This document shows positions 56,911 to 64,000 of a stretch of 64,000 bases of DNA, piece by piece. The first letter of the stretch is position 1. Each line of letters starts with the position of its first letter. The notes beneath the pieces were generated by a model, which worked only from the letters and a program-made list of their open reading frames with translations, was not told where the DNA came from and searched no databases. This DNA is from CAWCDJ01 sp963836015 (lineage in GTDB: Bacteria > Acidobacteriota > Terriglobia > Bryobacterales > Bryobacteraceae), in the NCBI GenBank assembly GCA_963836015.1, contig CAWIIF010000002.1, forward strand, positions 558,001 to 622,000. The letters are read 5' to 3'. Made by a program: the position numbers and the translations under genes.

Positions 56911-58268
56911 AACAGCGCAGGATCCTCGTGGTGGACGACGAGCCCGCGATCCGGCAATCGCTCGGCGGGGTGCTGGAGGACGAAGGCTACACGGTGTCCG
57001 CCGTGGAGAGCGGGGAAAGTTGCCTGGCGGCGCTGCCGGGAGCGGGCTTCGAGCTGGTGCTGCTGGACATCTGGCTGCCGGGAGTGGACGGGCTCGAGGT
57101 GCTGGCGCGCATCCAGGAGGTTCCGTTCACGGAGCGGCCGGAGGTGGTGATCATCTCGGGCCACGGCAGCATCGAAGCGGCGGTGAAGGCCACCAAGCTC
57201 GGAGCGTTCGATTTTCTGGAGAAACCGCTTTCGCTCGAAAGGGTCCTGCTGGTGGTGAAGAACGCGCTGGCACACCGCTCGCTCTCGCTCGAGAACGTGC
57301 GGCTGAAGGGCGACAGCGGCTCGCGGTGGCGGATCATCGGAGAAAGCGTGCCGATGAAGGCGCTGCGGCAGCAGCTTTCGTTGATGGCGGGGACCAACGG
57401 GCGGGTGCTGATCTTCGGCGAGAGCGGAACGGGCAAGGAACTGGTGGCGCACGCCATCCACGCGATGAGCCCGCGGCTGCCGGAGGCCTTCGTGGAGGTG
57501 AACTGCGCGGCCATTCCCGAGGAGCTGATCGAGAGCGAGCTGTTCGGGCACAGCAAGGGAAGCTTCACCAGCGCGCACGAGAACAAAGCCGGCAAGTTTC
57601 AGAAGGCCGACGGGGGCACGCTGTTCCTGGACGAAGTGGGGGACATGAGCCTGCGGACGCAGGCCAAGGTGCTGCGCGCGCTCGAGGAGCAGCGGTTCGA
57701 GCCGGTGGGCGCGGCGGAATCGGTGCAGGTGGACGTGCGGGTGGTGGCCGCCACCAACAAGAACCTGGAAGAAGAGATCGAGCGCGGAAATTTCCGCGAA
57801 GACCTGTTCTACCGGCTGAACGTGATTCCGTTTTTCGTGCCGCCGCTGCGCGAGCGCCGCGAGGATATTCCGCTGCTGGCGGACCATTTCCTGGCGGAGT
57901 TCACGACGGCCTACGGGCGCAAACCGAAAGAGATGACGCCCGAGGCTTATCGCGTGCTGAGCGAGTATCACTGGCCGGGAAACGTGCGCGAGCTGAAGAA
58001 CCTGATCGAGCGGATCGTGATCCTGAATCCGCAGGTGCGGGTGGATGCGCGGCACATTCCGCTGAACGCGACAAGGCGGCAGCAGGAGCGTCCGCTCGAC
58101 CGCTTCGGGAGCCTGCAGGAAGTGCGCGAGGCGGCGGAGCGGGAGTACATTCTCAAGAAACTCGAAGAGACGAACGGGAATGTGACGCGGACGGCCGAGC
58201 TCCTGGGCTTGGAGCGGAGCAACTTATACAGGAAGATGCGGACGCTGGGAATCGGGCCGAAGGAGTAG
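56907..58268 (+). CDS. NtrX/NtrC-like sigma-54-type response regulator with altered GAFTGA loop
   Basis: This 453-residue regulator has a receiver domain with intact sites (ILVVDDEPAIRQSL, phospho-Asp in LVLLDIWLPGVDG, Lys in FDFLEKPLSLERV). The AAA+ ATPase has Walker A FGESGTGKELVAHAIH, Walker B GGTLFLDEVGDM and the arginine finger region FREDLFYRLNVIPFF. A Fis-type HTH closes the protein (NVTRTAELLGLERSNLYRKM). The sigma-54 contact loop, GAFTGA in canonical activators, reads GSFTSA. Thr is kept, but Ala and the second Gly are both Ser. Such changes can weaken or abolish sigma-54 activation. It forms a coupled pair with the NtrY-like kinase. Confidence 0.9.
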   Translation: MKQRRILVVDDEPAIRQSLGGVLEDEGYTVSAVESGESCLAALPGAGFELVLLDIWLPGVDGLEVLARIQEVPFTERPEVVIISGHGSIEAAVKATKLGAFDFLEKPLSLERVLLVVKNALAHRSLSLENVRLKGDSGSRWRIIGESVPMKALRQQLSLMAGTNGRVLIFGESGTGKELVAHAIHAMSPRLPEAFVEVNCAAIPEELIESELFGHSKGSFTSAHENKAGKFQKADGGTLFLDEVGDMSLRTQAKVLRALEEQRFEPVGAAESVQVDVRVVAATNKNLEEEIERGNFREDLFYRLNVIPFFVPPLRERREDIPLLADHFLAEFTTAYGRKPKEMTPEAYRVLSEYHWPGNVRELKNLIERIVILNPQVRVDARHIPLNATRRQQERPLDRFGSLQEVREAAEREYILKKLEETNGNVTRTAELLGLERSNLYRKMRTLGIGPKE

Positions 58269-58296
58269 GGGGGCGGGCGGAGGAAGACGGACTTCG

Positions 58297-58412
58297 GTGG
58301 GGTAGGCCTCCTGGCCTGCCCACGCGCCGGGAGGCGCGCGTCCGGAGCTGGAGAGAGGGACCGGAAGACGGGCGCCTCCGGCGCCTTGGGCAGGCCGGGA
58401 GGCCTACCCCAC
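58297..58412. repeat. 116-base imperfect inverted repeat (REP/BIME-like)
   Basis: The left arm begins GTGGGGTAGGCCTCCTGGCC and the right arm, read in reverse complement, begins GTGGGGTAGGCCTCCCGGCC. The match runs for about 26 bases with one mismatch and, with small gaps, further inward. The inner part has its own hairpins (CGCGCC-GGGA-GGCGCG and GGCGCC-TCC-GGCGCC). It fills the gap between the NtrX-like gene and the convergent VWA gene. It looks like a repetitive extragenic palindrome pair and may also end transcription on both sides. Its core recurs in hemC. Confidence 0.7.
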
Positions 58413-58423
58413 AAAATGACCCG

Positions 58424-59347
58424 TCAGCGGCGTGCGTAGTAGCCGGCTTTGGCGCGTACGGTCAGGCCGTCGCGCTTCACGCGGATGACGAGCTTGCGGA
58501 ACGTTCCGTCGCGCTCCGGGTCCGTCGAGTGATAGGCCAGCTCATAGGAGTTGCGAAGCTGCTCGCCGATCTCGCGGAAGCTCCCAGCCAGGTCCTTTTC
58601 CTGCGCGTCGTAATCGGCGCCGCCGGTGTCCCGGGCCATTCGCTCCATCACGCCGCGGCCGTATTTGTTGCGCGAGTTCCACCGGCCGTTCCGCACTTCC
58701 GTGTAGCGTACGTTGAACAGCAGGACGTTATTGGACTGGGCCAGCTCGATCGTGTCCATTTCGTTATGGGCGCTCGAATTGTCCTCGCCGTCGCTGAAGA
58801 CGATCAAGGCGCGGCGGCCGCCTTCCACCTGCTGAAACATCTGGTTCACCGAGTGGTAGATGGCGTCGTAGAACGCTGTGCCGGCGGTGCGGATCTCGCG
58901 CGGACCCAGCTCCGGATACTCGGAGGTATCGTGCAGCTTCTGGTATCCCAGGAAAGCATCCACCAGCGCGCCCGGCGAAGAAGTGTACCCGGCTACGAGG
59001 CGCGGGTGGTTGGCGAAGCACAGCAGGAAGGCGCGGTCGCGCGTGCTCAACACCGTGTCGAGGAAAGCCTTCAGATCGTGCTGGTGCGGTTTGACGAACG
59101 AACCCTGGCTGCCGCTGATATCGATGATCAGGCCGAGATTGAGCGGAACGTCGCTACTGCGGGCGAAGAAGGCGATCTTCTGCGGGACGCCGTCCTCGAA
59201 CACTTCGAAATCGTCCCGGCCGAGGCCGGGGACGAGATGGCCCTGGGCGTCACGCACCGAGAAGCCGACGTTGACGAGCTGGACATCGACGCGGAAGGGC
59301 GCCTGGGCGAGACACAGGGCGGGCAGGAAGAGAAGCCACGGCCTCAT
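58424..59347 (-). CDS. Secreted VWA-domain protein of the acidobacterial type
   Basis: This 307-residue protein has a signal peptide (MRPWLLFLPALCLAQ), then the family opening FRVDVQLVNVGFSVRDAQGH and LGRDDFEVFEDGVPQKIAFF. Its VWA domain has a near-complete MIDAS, LGLIIDISGSQGSF (DxSxS) and LIVFSDGEDNSS. It ends at the conserved LRNSYELAYHSTDPERDGTF and LTVRAKAGYYARR. It is shorter and more canonical than the 42-44 kb relative. ATG at 59347 is preferred since the signal peptide begins there. The role is not known for the family. It is the last gene of the minus-strand run from the right edge. Confidence 0.87.
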   Translation of the reverse strand: MRPWLLFLPALCLAQAPFRVDVQLVNVGFSVRDAQGHLVPGLGRDDFEVFEDGVPQKIAFFARSSDVPLNLGLIIDISGSQGSFVKPHQHDLKAFLDTVLSTRDRAFLLCFANHPRLVAGYTSSPGALVDAFLGYQKLHDTSEYPELGPREIRTAGTAFYDAIYHSVNQMFQQVEGGRRALIVFSDGEDNSSAHNEMDTIELAQSNNVLLFNVRYTEVRNGRWNSRNKYGRGVMERMARDTGGADYDAQEKDLAGSFREIGEQLRNSYELAYHSTDPERDGTFRKLVIRVKRDGLTVRAKAGYYARR

Positions 59348-59396
59348 ACGGACCAAAACGCCGCAGCCGTCGGTCCGGTTGCAGCCTGATCCGAAT

Positions 59397-60167
59397 TTAA
59401 CGGCCCATCCAGCCGCCGTCAACCGTCAGGATGGTGCCGCTGACATAATCGGAAGCCGGGGACGCCAGGTAGACCACGGCGCCGGCGAGATCCGCGGGCT
59501 CGCCCCAACGTCCGGCGGGAATGCGCGCCAGGATGGCCGGAGCGCGAACCGGGTCGTTGCGCAGGGCGGTGGTGTTGTCGGTGGCGATATAACCGGGTGC
59601 GATGGCGTTGACCTGCACGTTCCGCCCGGCCCACTCGTTGGCCAGCGCCTTGGTCAACTGCGCCACCCCGCCCTTGGCGGCAGCGTAGCCGGGAACCGTG
59701 ATGCCGCCCTGGAAACTGAGCAGCGAGGCGGTGAATATGATCTTGCCCGAGCCGCGCTCCAGCATGCCGCGCCCGAATTCCCGGGCCAGCACGAACTGGG
59801 CGTTGAGATTGACTTCGATGATGCGGTCCCAGTACTCGTCGGGATGCTCGACGGCGGGCTTGCGCAGGATGGTGCCGGCGTTGTTGACCAGGATGTCGAT
59901 GGGCGGGCATTCGGCGGTCACGTGAGCAACCAGCCGGTAGACTGCCTTTCGTTCCGAAAGGTCGAACGCGTAGCCGTGGAACTGGCGGCCCAGAGCGCGG
60001 ACCTCGCTGCCGACCGCGCCGCCATCCGGCTCGAGCGAAGCGCTGGTGGCGACGATATCGGCGCCGGCTTCCGCTAGCGCCAGGGCCATGGCCTTGCCGA
60101 TGCCGCGCCGCCCGCCGGTGACCAGCGCCGTCTTTCCATCGAGCCTGAAGCGATCGAGTATGCCCAC
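59397..60167 (-). CDS. SDR oxidoreductase (KduD/gluconate 5-dehydrogenase-like)
   Basis: This 256-residue classical short-chain dehydrogenase has cofactor motif ALVTGGRRGIGKAMALALAE, NNAG in DILVNNAGTILRKPA, catalytic Ser in FTASLLSFQGG, and Tyr/Lys in PGYAAAKGGVAQL. The C-terminus is RIPAGRWGEPADLAGAVVYL. The overall pattern is closest to 2-deoxy-D-gluconate/2-dehydro-3-deoxy-gluconate dehydrogenases (KduD), which act on products of uronic-acid polymers. It follows the zinc alcohol dehydrogenase by six bases, so the two probably act on one sugar-derived substrate. The KduD subfamily is likely, not certain. Confidence 0.86.
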   Translation of the reverse strand: MGILDRFRLDGKTALVTGGRRGIGKAMALALAEAGADIVATSASLEPDGGAVGSEVRALGRQFHGYAFDLSERKAVYRLVAHVTAECPPIDILVNNAGTILRKPAVEHPDEYWDRIIEVNLNAQFVLAREFGRGMLERGSGKIIFTASLLSFQGGITVPGYAAAKGGVAQLTKALANEWAGRNVQVNAIAPGYIATDNTTALRNDPVRAPAILARIPAGRWGEPADLAGAVVYLASPASDYVSGTILTVDGGWMGR

Positions 60168-60173
60168 GGTTAG

Positions 60174-61193
60174 TTACCCCGCGCAGTTGACCAGCACCTT
60201 CATGACTTCCCCGCCCTGCTCCATCTGGCGCAGACCGCCTTCGAGCCCGCCGAGCGGAACCACCGTGGTGATCAGCCGGTCGAGCGGCAGCTTTCCGGCG
60301 GCCGAGAGCGCGATGGCCTGCTCGAAATCCTGAGGCTCGTAGACGCGCGCGCCGGCCAGGCGCAGCTCGCGCCAGAAGAAGCGGAAAAGGTCCACCTTGG
60401 GCGGCTCTCCGAAGATCGCCACCACCACGATGCGGCCGCGGGTGCGCGGCAGCTTCGTCATCATCTCGACGCCCGGGGCCGAGCCGGTCACTTCGAAAAC
60501 AACATCGGCGCCGGCGCCCCCGGTACGATCATTCACCAGGGCGGGCAGATCGACTTCCCCGGGATTCACGGCGTCGATGCCCAGCTCGCGGGCCAGCGCC
60601 AGGCGGAAGGGATTGACCTCGGCCAGGAGAACGTGGGCCTCCTGTTCGCGCGCCACCAGCGCGATGAGGACTCCGATCGGGCCTCCGCCGAGTATCACGG
60701 CGTGCTCGCCGGGTCTCACTTCGCCCATACGCACGTCGTGGCAGGCGACCGCGACCGGCTCGATCATGGCGGCCTCCCGCAGCGGCAGGGACTCGGGCAG
60801 GCGGTGCAGCGTGTGAGCGGGCACCGTCCACAAGCCCTGCAGGGCTCCCGGCGTGTCGATCCCGATGAATTTCAGGTTGTGGCAGATGTGGCTATGGCCG
60901 GCGCGGCAGGCGGGGCACGCGCCGCAGGGGTCGAGGGGCCGGACGGTCACGCGGTCACCCGCGCTCCAGCCGGACACGCCGGTGCCTGCGCTCTCGATGA
61001 CGCCCGCCATCTCGTGGCCCATGACATGGGGCAGGGTCAGCCGGTGAGCCATGGCGCCGTGGAAGAGGTGAAGGTCGGTTCCACAGATTCCGCAGTATTC
61101 CACGCGAATCCGGACCTGTCCGGCGGCCGGCGGCACCGGCACGCAGGGACCCACTTGAATTCTCCGATTGCCTTCGAAATATGCCGCTTGCAT
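60174..61193 (-). CDS. Zinc-dependent medium-chain dehydrogenase (sorbitol/threonine dehydrogenase-like)
   Basis: This 339-residue enzyme has catalytic zinc ligands in YCGICGTDLHLFHG and VMGHEMAGVIESAG, and a structural zinc lobe CGACPACRAGHSHIC. The third ligand region is REAAMIEPVAVACHD, and the NAD-binding glycine motif is VILGGGPIGVLIALVAREQ. The family oxidises polyols, sugars or threonine. It starts seven bases after the prepilin peptidase stop and precedes the SDR gene by six bases. Pairing with a KduD-like SDR suggests sugar or uronate metabolism. Confidence 0.88.
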   Translation of the reverse strand: MQAAYFEGNRRIQVGPCVPVPPAAGQVRIRVEYCGICGTDLHLFHGAMAHRLTLPHVMGHEMAGVIESAGTGVSGWSAGDRVTVRPLDPCGACPACRAGHSHICHNLKFIGIDTPGALQGLWTVPAHTLHRLPESLPLREAAMIEPVAVACHDVRMGEVRPGEHAVILGGGPIGVLIALVAREQEAHVLLAEVNPFRLALARELGIDAVNPGEVDLPALVNDRTGGAGADVVFEVTGSAPGVEMMTKLPRTRGRIVVVAIFGEPPKVDLFRFFWRELRLAGARVYEPQDFEQAIALSAAGKLPLDRLITTVVPLGGLEGGLRQMEQGGEVMKVLVNCAG

Positions 61194-61200
61194 GAGTGAT

Positions 61201-61752
61201 CTACTGTGCCAGCCGGAACGCGATCACCAGGTAGAACACCGTGCCGACTGCGATGACCGCGCCGTGGGGCAGGCCCACGGCTTTAGGGCTGCGCACGTCC
61301 AGCTCTTCCTTGCCGAGATACGCGGGACGGCCGCTCTTCAGCTCGGTGAGGATAAAGCCCAGGTTCCAGAACGTCGATTGCACGCGCTTCCGCGCCAGGA
61401 TGAGCAGCATCGCCATCACTCCTCCGAGGATGGCCGTGACAAAGAAGATGCCGAGCCAGCGCTGCCAGCCGACCAGGGCCCCTACCGCCGCCATCAGTTT
61501 CACGTCTCCCGCGCCCATGGCCCGCAGAACATAGAGCACCATGTAGAAGCCGAAGGCCACGGCCAGTCCCTGCAGCGTGAAACCCAGTCCCGCCAGGGGA
61601 GGGCCGATCACGGTGTTCATCACCACGGCCACAATCGCACCGCCCAGCGTAAGCCAATTGGGGATCCGGCGGAACCGTACGTCGTAGATCGCCGCGGCTA
61701 GAAGTAATGCCAGCAGGACCATCTCGACCTTCTGAGGGGGAAGGCTGAACAT
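61201..61752 (-). CDS. A24 prepilin peptidase (TadV/CpaA-like)
   Basis: This 183-residue membrane protein of about six segments has the two catalytic aspartates of GXGD-type prepilin peptidases, in AAAIYDVRFRRIPNWLTLG and LRAMGAGDVKLMAAVGALVG. It lacks the N-terminal methyltransferase domain of PilD, so it belongs to the short CpaA/TadV type that processes Flp-type pilins. A hydrophilic C-terminal loop (LKSGRPAYLGKEELDVRSPK) is unusual for the shortest members. No pilin or tad gene is in view. It sits between a GH3 gene and dehydrogenase genes with short gaps. Confidence 0.88.
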   Translation of the reverse strand: MFSLPPQKVEMVLLALLLAAAIYDVRFRRIPNWLTLGGAIVAVVMNTVIGPPLAGLGFTLQGLAVAFGFYMVLYVLRAMGAGDVKLMAAVGALVGWQRWLGIFFVTAILGGVMAMLLILARKRVQSTFWNLGFILTELKSGRPAYLGKEELDVRSPKAVGLPHGAVIAVGTVFYLVIAFRLAQ

Positions 61753-61779
61753 ACCAGGACCCCCCAGTATAACCCGCGA

Positions 61780-63582
61780 CTATTGCGATGCGCTCGGCGG
61801 CCGCGGACGGGTAGCCTGCAGCGGGATTCCTTCTCCGTAGGCGGCCTGGCCCGGTATGCTGACCGGCAGGTGGCCCGAGACATTGATTTCTCCCCACAGC
61901 GCTTTCAACGCGGCGGTCTCCGAGGGCGGCACCGTGCTGAATGTGGCGAGATATGCCGCCACGGACGGGAAGTTGCGCAGCAGGTAAGGATTCCCGAGAG
62001 CCACCAGGGCCACCGGCTTCCCCGTGGCGACGATGCTCTCAACGGCATGCGGCAGCTCTCCGGCGAGGCCCACGGTGCCGCGGTAGGCGTTCACGGATGC
62101 GAACGCCGCGACGGCATAATCGGGGCAGCCGGAGAGCTTTCCGAGCAGTTCGTCCACCTGCTGCAGCGGCATGCCGGGGTCGAGAGTCACCAGGGGCGCC
62201 CGCGGAGCCCGCTTCCGGAGCTCCTGGGTGAAGACCTGACCTTCGCTCGAATAGCGGCTCTCGGGCATCACCACGTAGCAGCTATTCTCGGGCGCCGCCA
62301 GGGGGAGCAGGCCGCCGGTGTTGCGAACCAGGGTCACGGCGCGATCGGCCACTTCCTGCGCTTTCTCGTTGGCCTCGGGGGAATCGAGAACATCGCTCAT
62401 GGCTTCGAGATTCACGAAACGCGAGCGATTCAGCCCGACCTTCTCTTTGGCGGAGAGAATCTTGACTACGCTCTCGCGAATGCGCTGCCGCGTCAGCCGC
62501 CCGCTCTCCACGGCGGCCACCACGGCTTTGATGGCGGCGTCGGGATCGGTGGGCATGAGCAGGGTGTCGGCGCCCGCTTCGAGCGCACGCACACACGCCT
62601 CCCCGGTGGTGAAGCCCTTGGCGATGCCGCCCATCTCGAGCGCATCGGTAACCACCAGGCCGTGAAAGCCGAGGTCGTTGCGCAGGAGACCGGTGAGGAT
62701 CTGGGGCGATAGCGTGGCCGGCAGGTCGGGCGGCGCCAGCGCCGGGACGGCGATGTGCGCGGTCATGATGGAATCCACGCCGGCCGCGATAGCCGCCTTG
62801 AAGGGAACCAGCTCCAGCCGGTTCATGCGTTCGAGATCGGCCGGAATGGAGGGCAGGTTCACGTGGCTATCGACGGAGGTGTCGCCGTGGCCCGGGAAAT
62901 GCTTGGCGGTGGTGAGGACATAGTTCTTGCGGTCGGCATGCGCGCCTTCGATGAAGGCCGTCACCTGGCGGGCCACGGCTTCCGGGTTCTCACCGAACGA
63001 GCGGATGTTGATGATGGGGTTGTCGGGGTTGTTGTTGACGTCGGCAACCGGGTAGTATACCCACTGCACGCCTACCGCCCGGGCCTCGCGCGCGGTGTCT
63101 TCGCCCTCGTAGCGGGTGAGGGCGAGATCGTTGGCGGCGCCGAACGCCATGGCATGGGGAAAGACCGTGGTTCCTTCCAGGCGCATGGAAGCGCCGCGCT
63201 CGAAATCGCCGCCCACCATGAGGGGAACCCGCGCCATGCGCTGCAGGCGATTCAGGAATGCCGCCACTTTGTACGGCTCGGCTTTCTGAATGGTGTGTCC
63301 GTTCGAGACGTTATTCAGGAGCAGCCCGCCAACCCTGGCATCGCGGATGAGGCGGATGAACTTCCGGTACTCCCGCGAACGGGTGTTCGGAGATTCACCG
63401 TGGAAGGGAATGAAAACGAGCTGCGCCACTTCGTCGCGCAAGGTCATACCCTTCATCCAGCGGCGAACGGCGGGGGATGCCTTGATGGGCGCCGGCCTGG
63501 GCGCAGGCTTGCGGGTCGCGGGGGCGGCCAGCGCCGTGCAGCACAGGCAGGCGGTCAGAATACGGGAAAACAACGGGGCCAC
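61780..63582 (-). CDS. Exported glycoside hydrolase family 3 (NagZ-like beta-N-acetylhexosaminidase)
   Basis: This 600-residue protein has a signal peptide (SRILTACLCCTALAAPA). The GH3 barrel has LMVGGDFERGASMRL, the NagZ-type catalytic His/Asp loop TTAKHFPGHGDTSVDSH, and the nucleophile Asp in LVVTDALEMGGIAKGF. A C-terminal alpha/beta sandwich follows (NTGGLLPLAAPE, GKPVALVALGNPYLL). Such enzymes cleave N-acetylglucosamine from murein fragments or chitin-like glycans. Cytoplasmic NagZ lacks the second domain and signal, so this exported two-domain form is the extracytoplasmic variety. The start is GTG at 63582. The prepilin peptidase follows after 27 bases. Confidence 0.88.
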   Translation of the reverse strand: MAPLFSRILTACLCCTALAAPATRKPAPRPAPIKASPAVRRWMKGMTLRDEVAQLVFIPFHGESPNTRSREYRKFIRLIRDARVGGLLLNNVSNGHTIQKAEPYKVAAFLNRLQRMARVPLMVGGDFERGASMRLEGTTVFPHAMAFGAANDLALTRYEGEDTAREARAVGVQWVYYPVADVNNNPDNPIINIRSFGENPEAVARQVTAFIEGAHADRKNYVLTTAKHFPGHGDTSVDSHVNLPSIPADLERMNRLELVPFKAAIAAGVDSIMTAHIAVPALAPPDLPATLSPQILTGLLRNDLGFHGLVVTDALEMGGIAKGFTTGEACVRALEAGADTLLMPTDPDAAIKAVVAAVESGRLTRQRIRESVVKILSAKEKVGLNRSRFVNLEAMSDVLDSPEANEKAQEVADRAVTLVRNTGGLLPLAAPENSCYVVMPESRYSSEGQVFTQELRKRAPRAPLVTLDPGMPLQQVDELLGKLSGCPDYAVAAFASVNAYRGTVGLAGELPHAVESIVATGKPVALVALGNPYLLRNFPSVAAYLATFSTVPPSETAALKALWGEINVSGHLPVSIPGQAAYGEGIPLQATRPRPPSASQ

Positions 63583-63599
63583 ACTTTCAGTGTGACAGA

Positions 63600-64000
63600 T
63601 CAGGGCGCCGTCGCGCGCGCCCGCGAGGCCGCACGTTGCTGCCTGACCGGCGGCTTGCGGGCGGGACCGCGCGTGATCAGACGTTTCACCGAGCGGAGGA
63701 GCTGAACGGCTTCCTTGACATTCTTCGCAATCACCGCATCCGCCCCGGTGTTCTCCTCCGTCAGGCCGAGCGGCTCAGTCAGTGCGGAGACCAGAACCAC
63801 GCGCGCGTTGGGATTCACTTTTCGAATCCGTACGATCAAATCGATCCCATTCATGCCGGGCAGACGATGATCCGTTACCACCACATCGAAGTTGGAAGTC
63901 TTATAGAGTTTCAGGCCCTCTTCGCAGTCGGATGCCACGTGGACCCGGCAACCAAGCTCTTCGAGGAGGGCCCGGCGCACCAGTAAGCCGTCTCGGCTTT
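63600..64000 (-). CDS. Response regulator receiver protein, 5'-partial
   Basis: The frame is open to the right edge, so the N-terminus with the acidic pair lies outside. Visible are RRALLEELGCRVHVASDCEE, the phospho-acceptor Asp in FDVVVTDHRLPGMNGIDL, the Thr/Ser position VVLVSALTEPLG, and an unusual AVIAKNVKEAVQLL, where the common Lys-Pro pair reads Lys-Asn. A basic tail (RGPARKPPVRQQRAASRARA) follows in place of an output domain. Unlike the other two single receivers here, it keeps the Asp. It ends 17 bases before the GH3 start on the same strand. Confidence 0.78.
   Translation of the reverse strand, partial: SRDGLLVRRALLEELGCRVHVASDCEEGLKLYKTSNFDVVVTDHRLPGMNGIDLIVRIRKVNPNARVVLVSALTEPLGLTEENTGADAVIAKNVKEAVQLLRSVKRLITRGPARKPPVRQQRAASRARATAP

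Overview
The window is high-GC bacterial DNA and most likely comes from an acidobacterium of the Solibacter/Bryobacter type (Bryobacterales). The clues are two very large MacB/FtsX-type permeases of the acidobacterial ADOP kind, two secreted VWA-domain proteins of the acidobacterial type, DUF1080 and DUF2264 proteins, a Ser/Thr kinase with a polytopic tail, and many secreted glycoside hydrolases. This assignment rests on family recognition only, with no database search. No rRNA, tRNA, CRISPR array, phage or transposase gene was seen.

Layout. 1-5.3 kb: small genes and wreckage, comprising a damaged TolC, two glyoxalase-fold proteins, a chimeric aldo/keto-reductase remnant, a cupin, a winged-helix protein, an MFS exporter and a pseudo-receiver. 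5.4-11.3 kb: a SWIM-SNF2 helicase, converging on a deacetylase-like gene and an ATP-grasp/low-molecular-weight phosphatase fusion. 11.4-21.5 kb: one tightly packed run, rimP-nusA-infB-ylxP-rbfA-apbE-hemE-hemH-hemG, linking transcription/translation factors to late heme synthesis. 21.5-26.1 kb: a serine-hydrolase pseudogene, then DUF1080, GH2 and a frameshifted beta-propeller hydrolase. 26.1-31.3 kb: a kinase with a membrane tail and an ADOP permease. 31.3-34 kb: a second pseudo-receiver and a murein operon (lytic transglycosylase, amidase). 34-36.7 kb: mobA, an orphan ABC ATPase and a metallo-beta-lactamase/rhodanese protein. 36.7-46.5 kb: accessory DNA with a truncated methyltransferase, a second ADOP permease, a membrane/zinc-ribbon protein, a phosphotransferase, gene fragments, a VWA protein, a frameshifted EamA exporter and a DUF2264 protein. 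46.6-52.5 kb: ccsA-hemA-hemC-cobA/hemD, then comF and an HNH nuclease. 52.6-58.3 kb: a small secreted protein, a chemoreceptor, a TonB-like protein and an NtrY/NtrX-type two-component pair. 58.3-64 kb: a large inverted repeat, then a minus-strand run of receiver, GH3, prepilin peptidase, alcohol dehydrogenase, SDR and VWA protein.

How the genes work together. Two blocks cover much of tetrapyrrole synthesis: hemA, hemC and hemD with the siroheme branch, and hemE, hemH and hemG. The cytochrome c assembly gene ccsA sits beside hemA and a flavinylation gene (apbE) beside hemE. hemL, hemB and hemF/hemN are not here. Secreted GH2, GH3, propeller and DUF1080 enzymes with sugar-type dehydrogenases suit a soil heterotroph that degrades polysaccharides.

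The most unusual feature is how many genes are damaged in different ways: internal deletions, single-base frameshifts, truncations and an in-frame chimera. Also of interest are the ATP-grasp/phosphatase fusion, two receiver proteins with Asn where the phospho-accepting Asp belongs, an NtrX-like regulator with GSFTSA in place of GAFTGA, and a palindromic repeat whose core recurs inside hemC.
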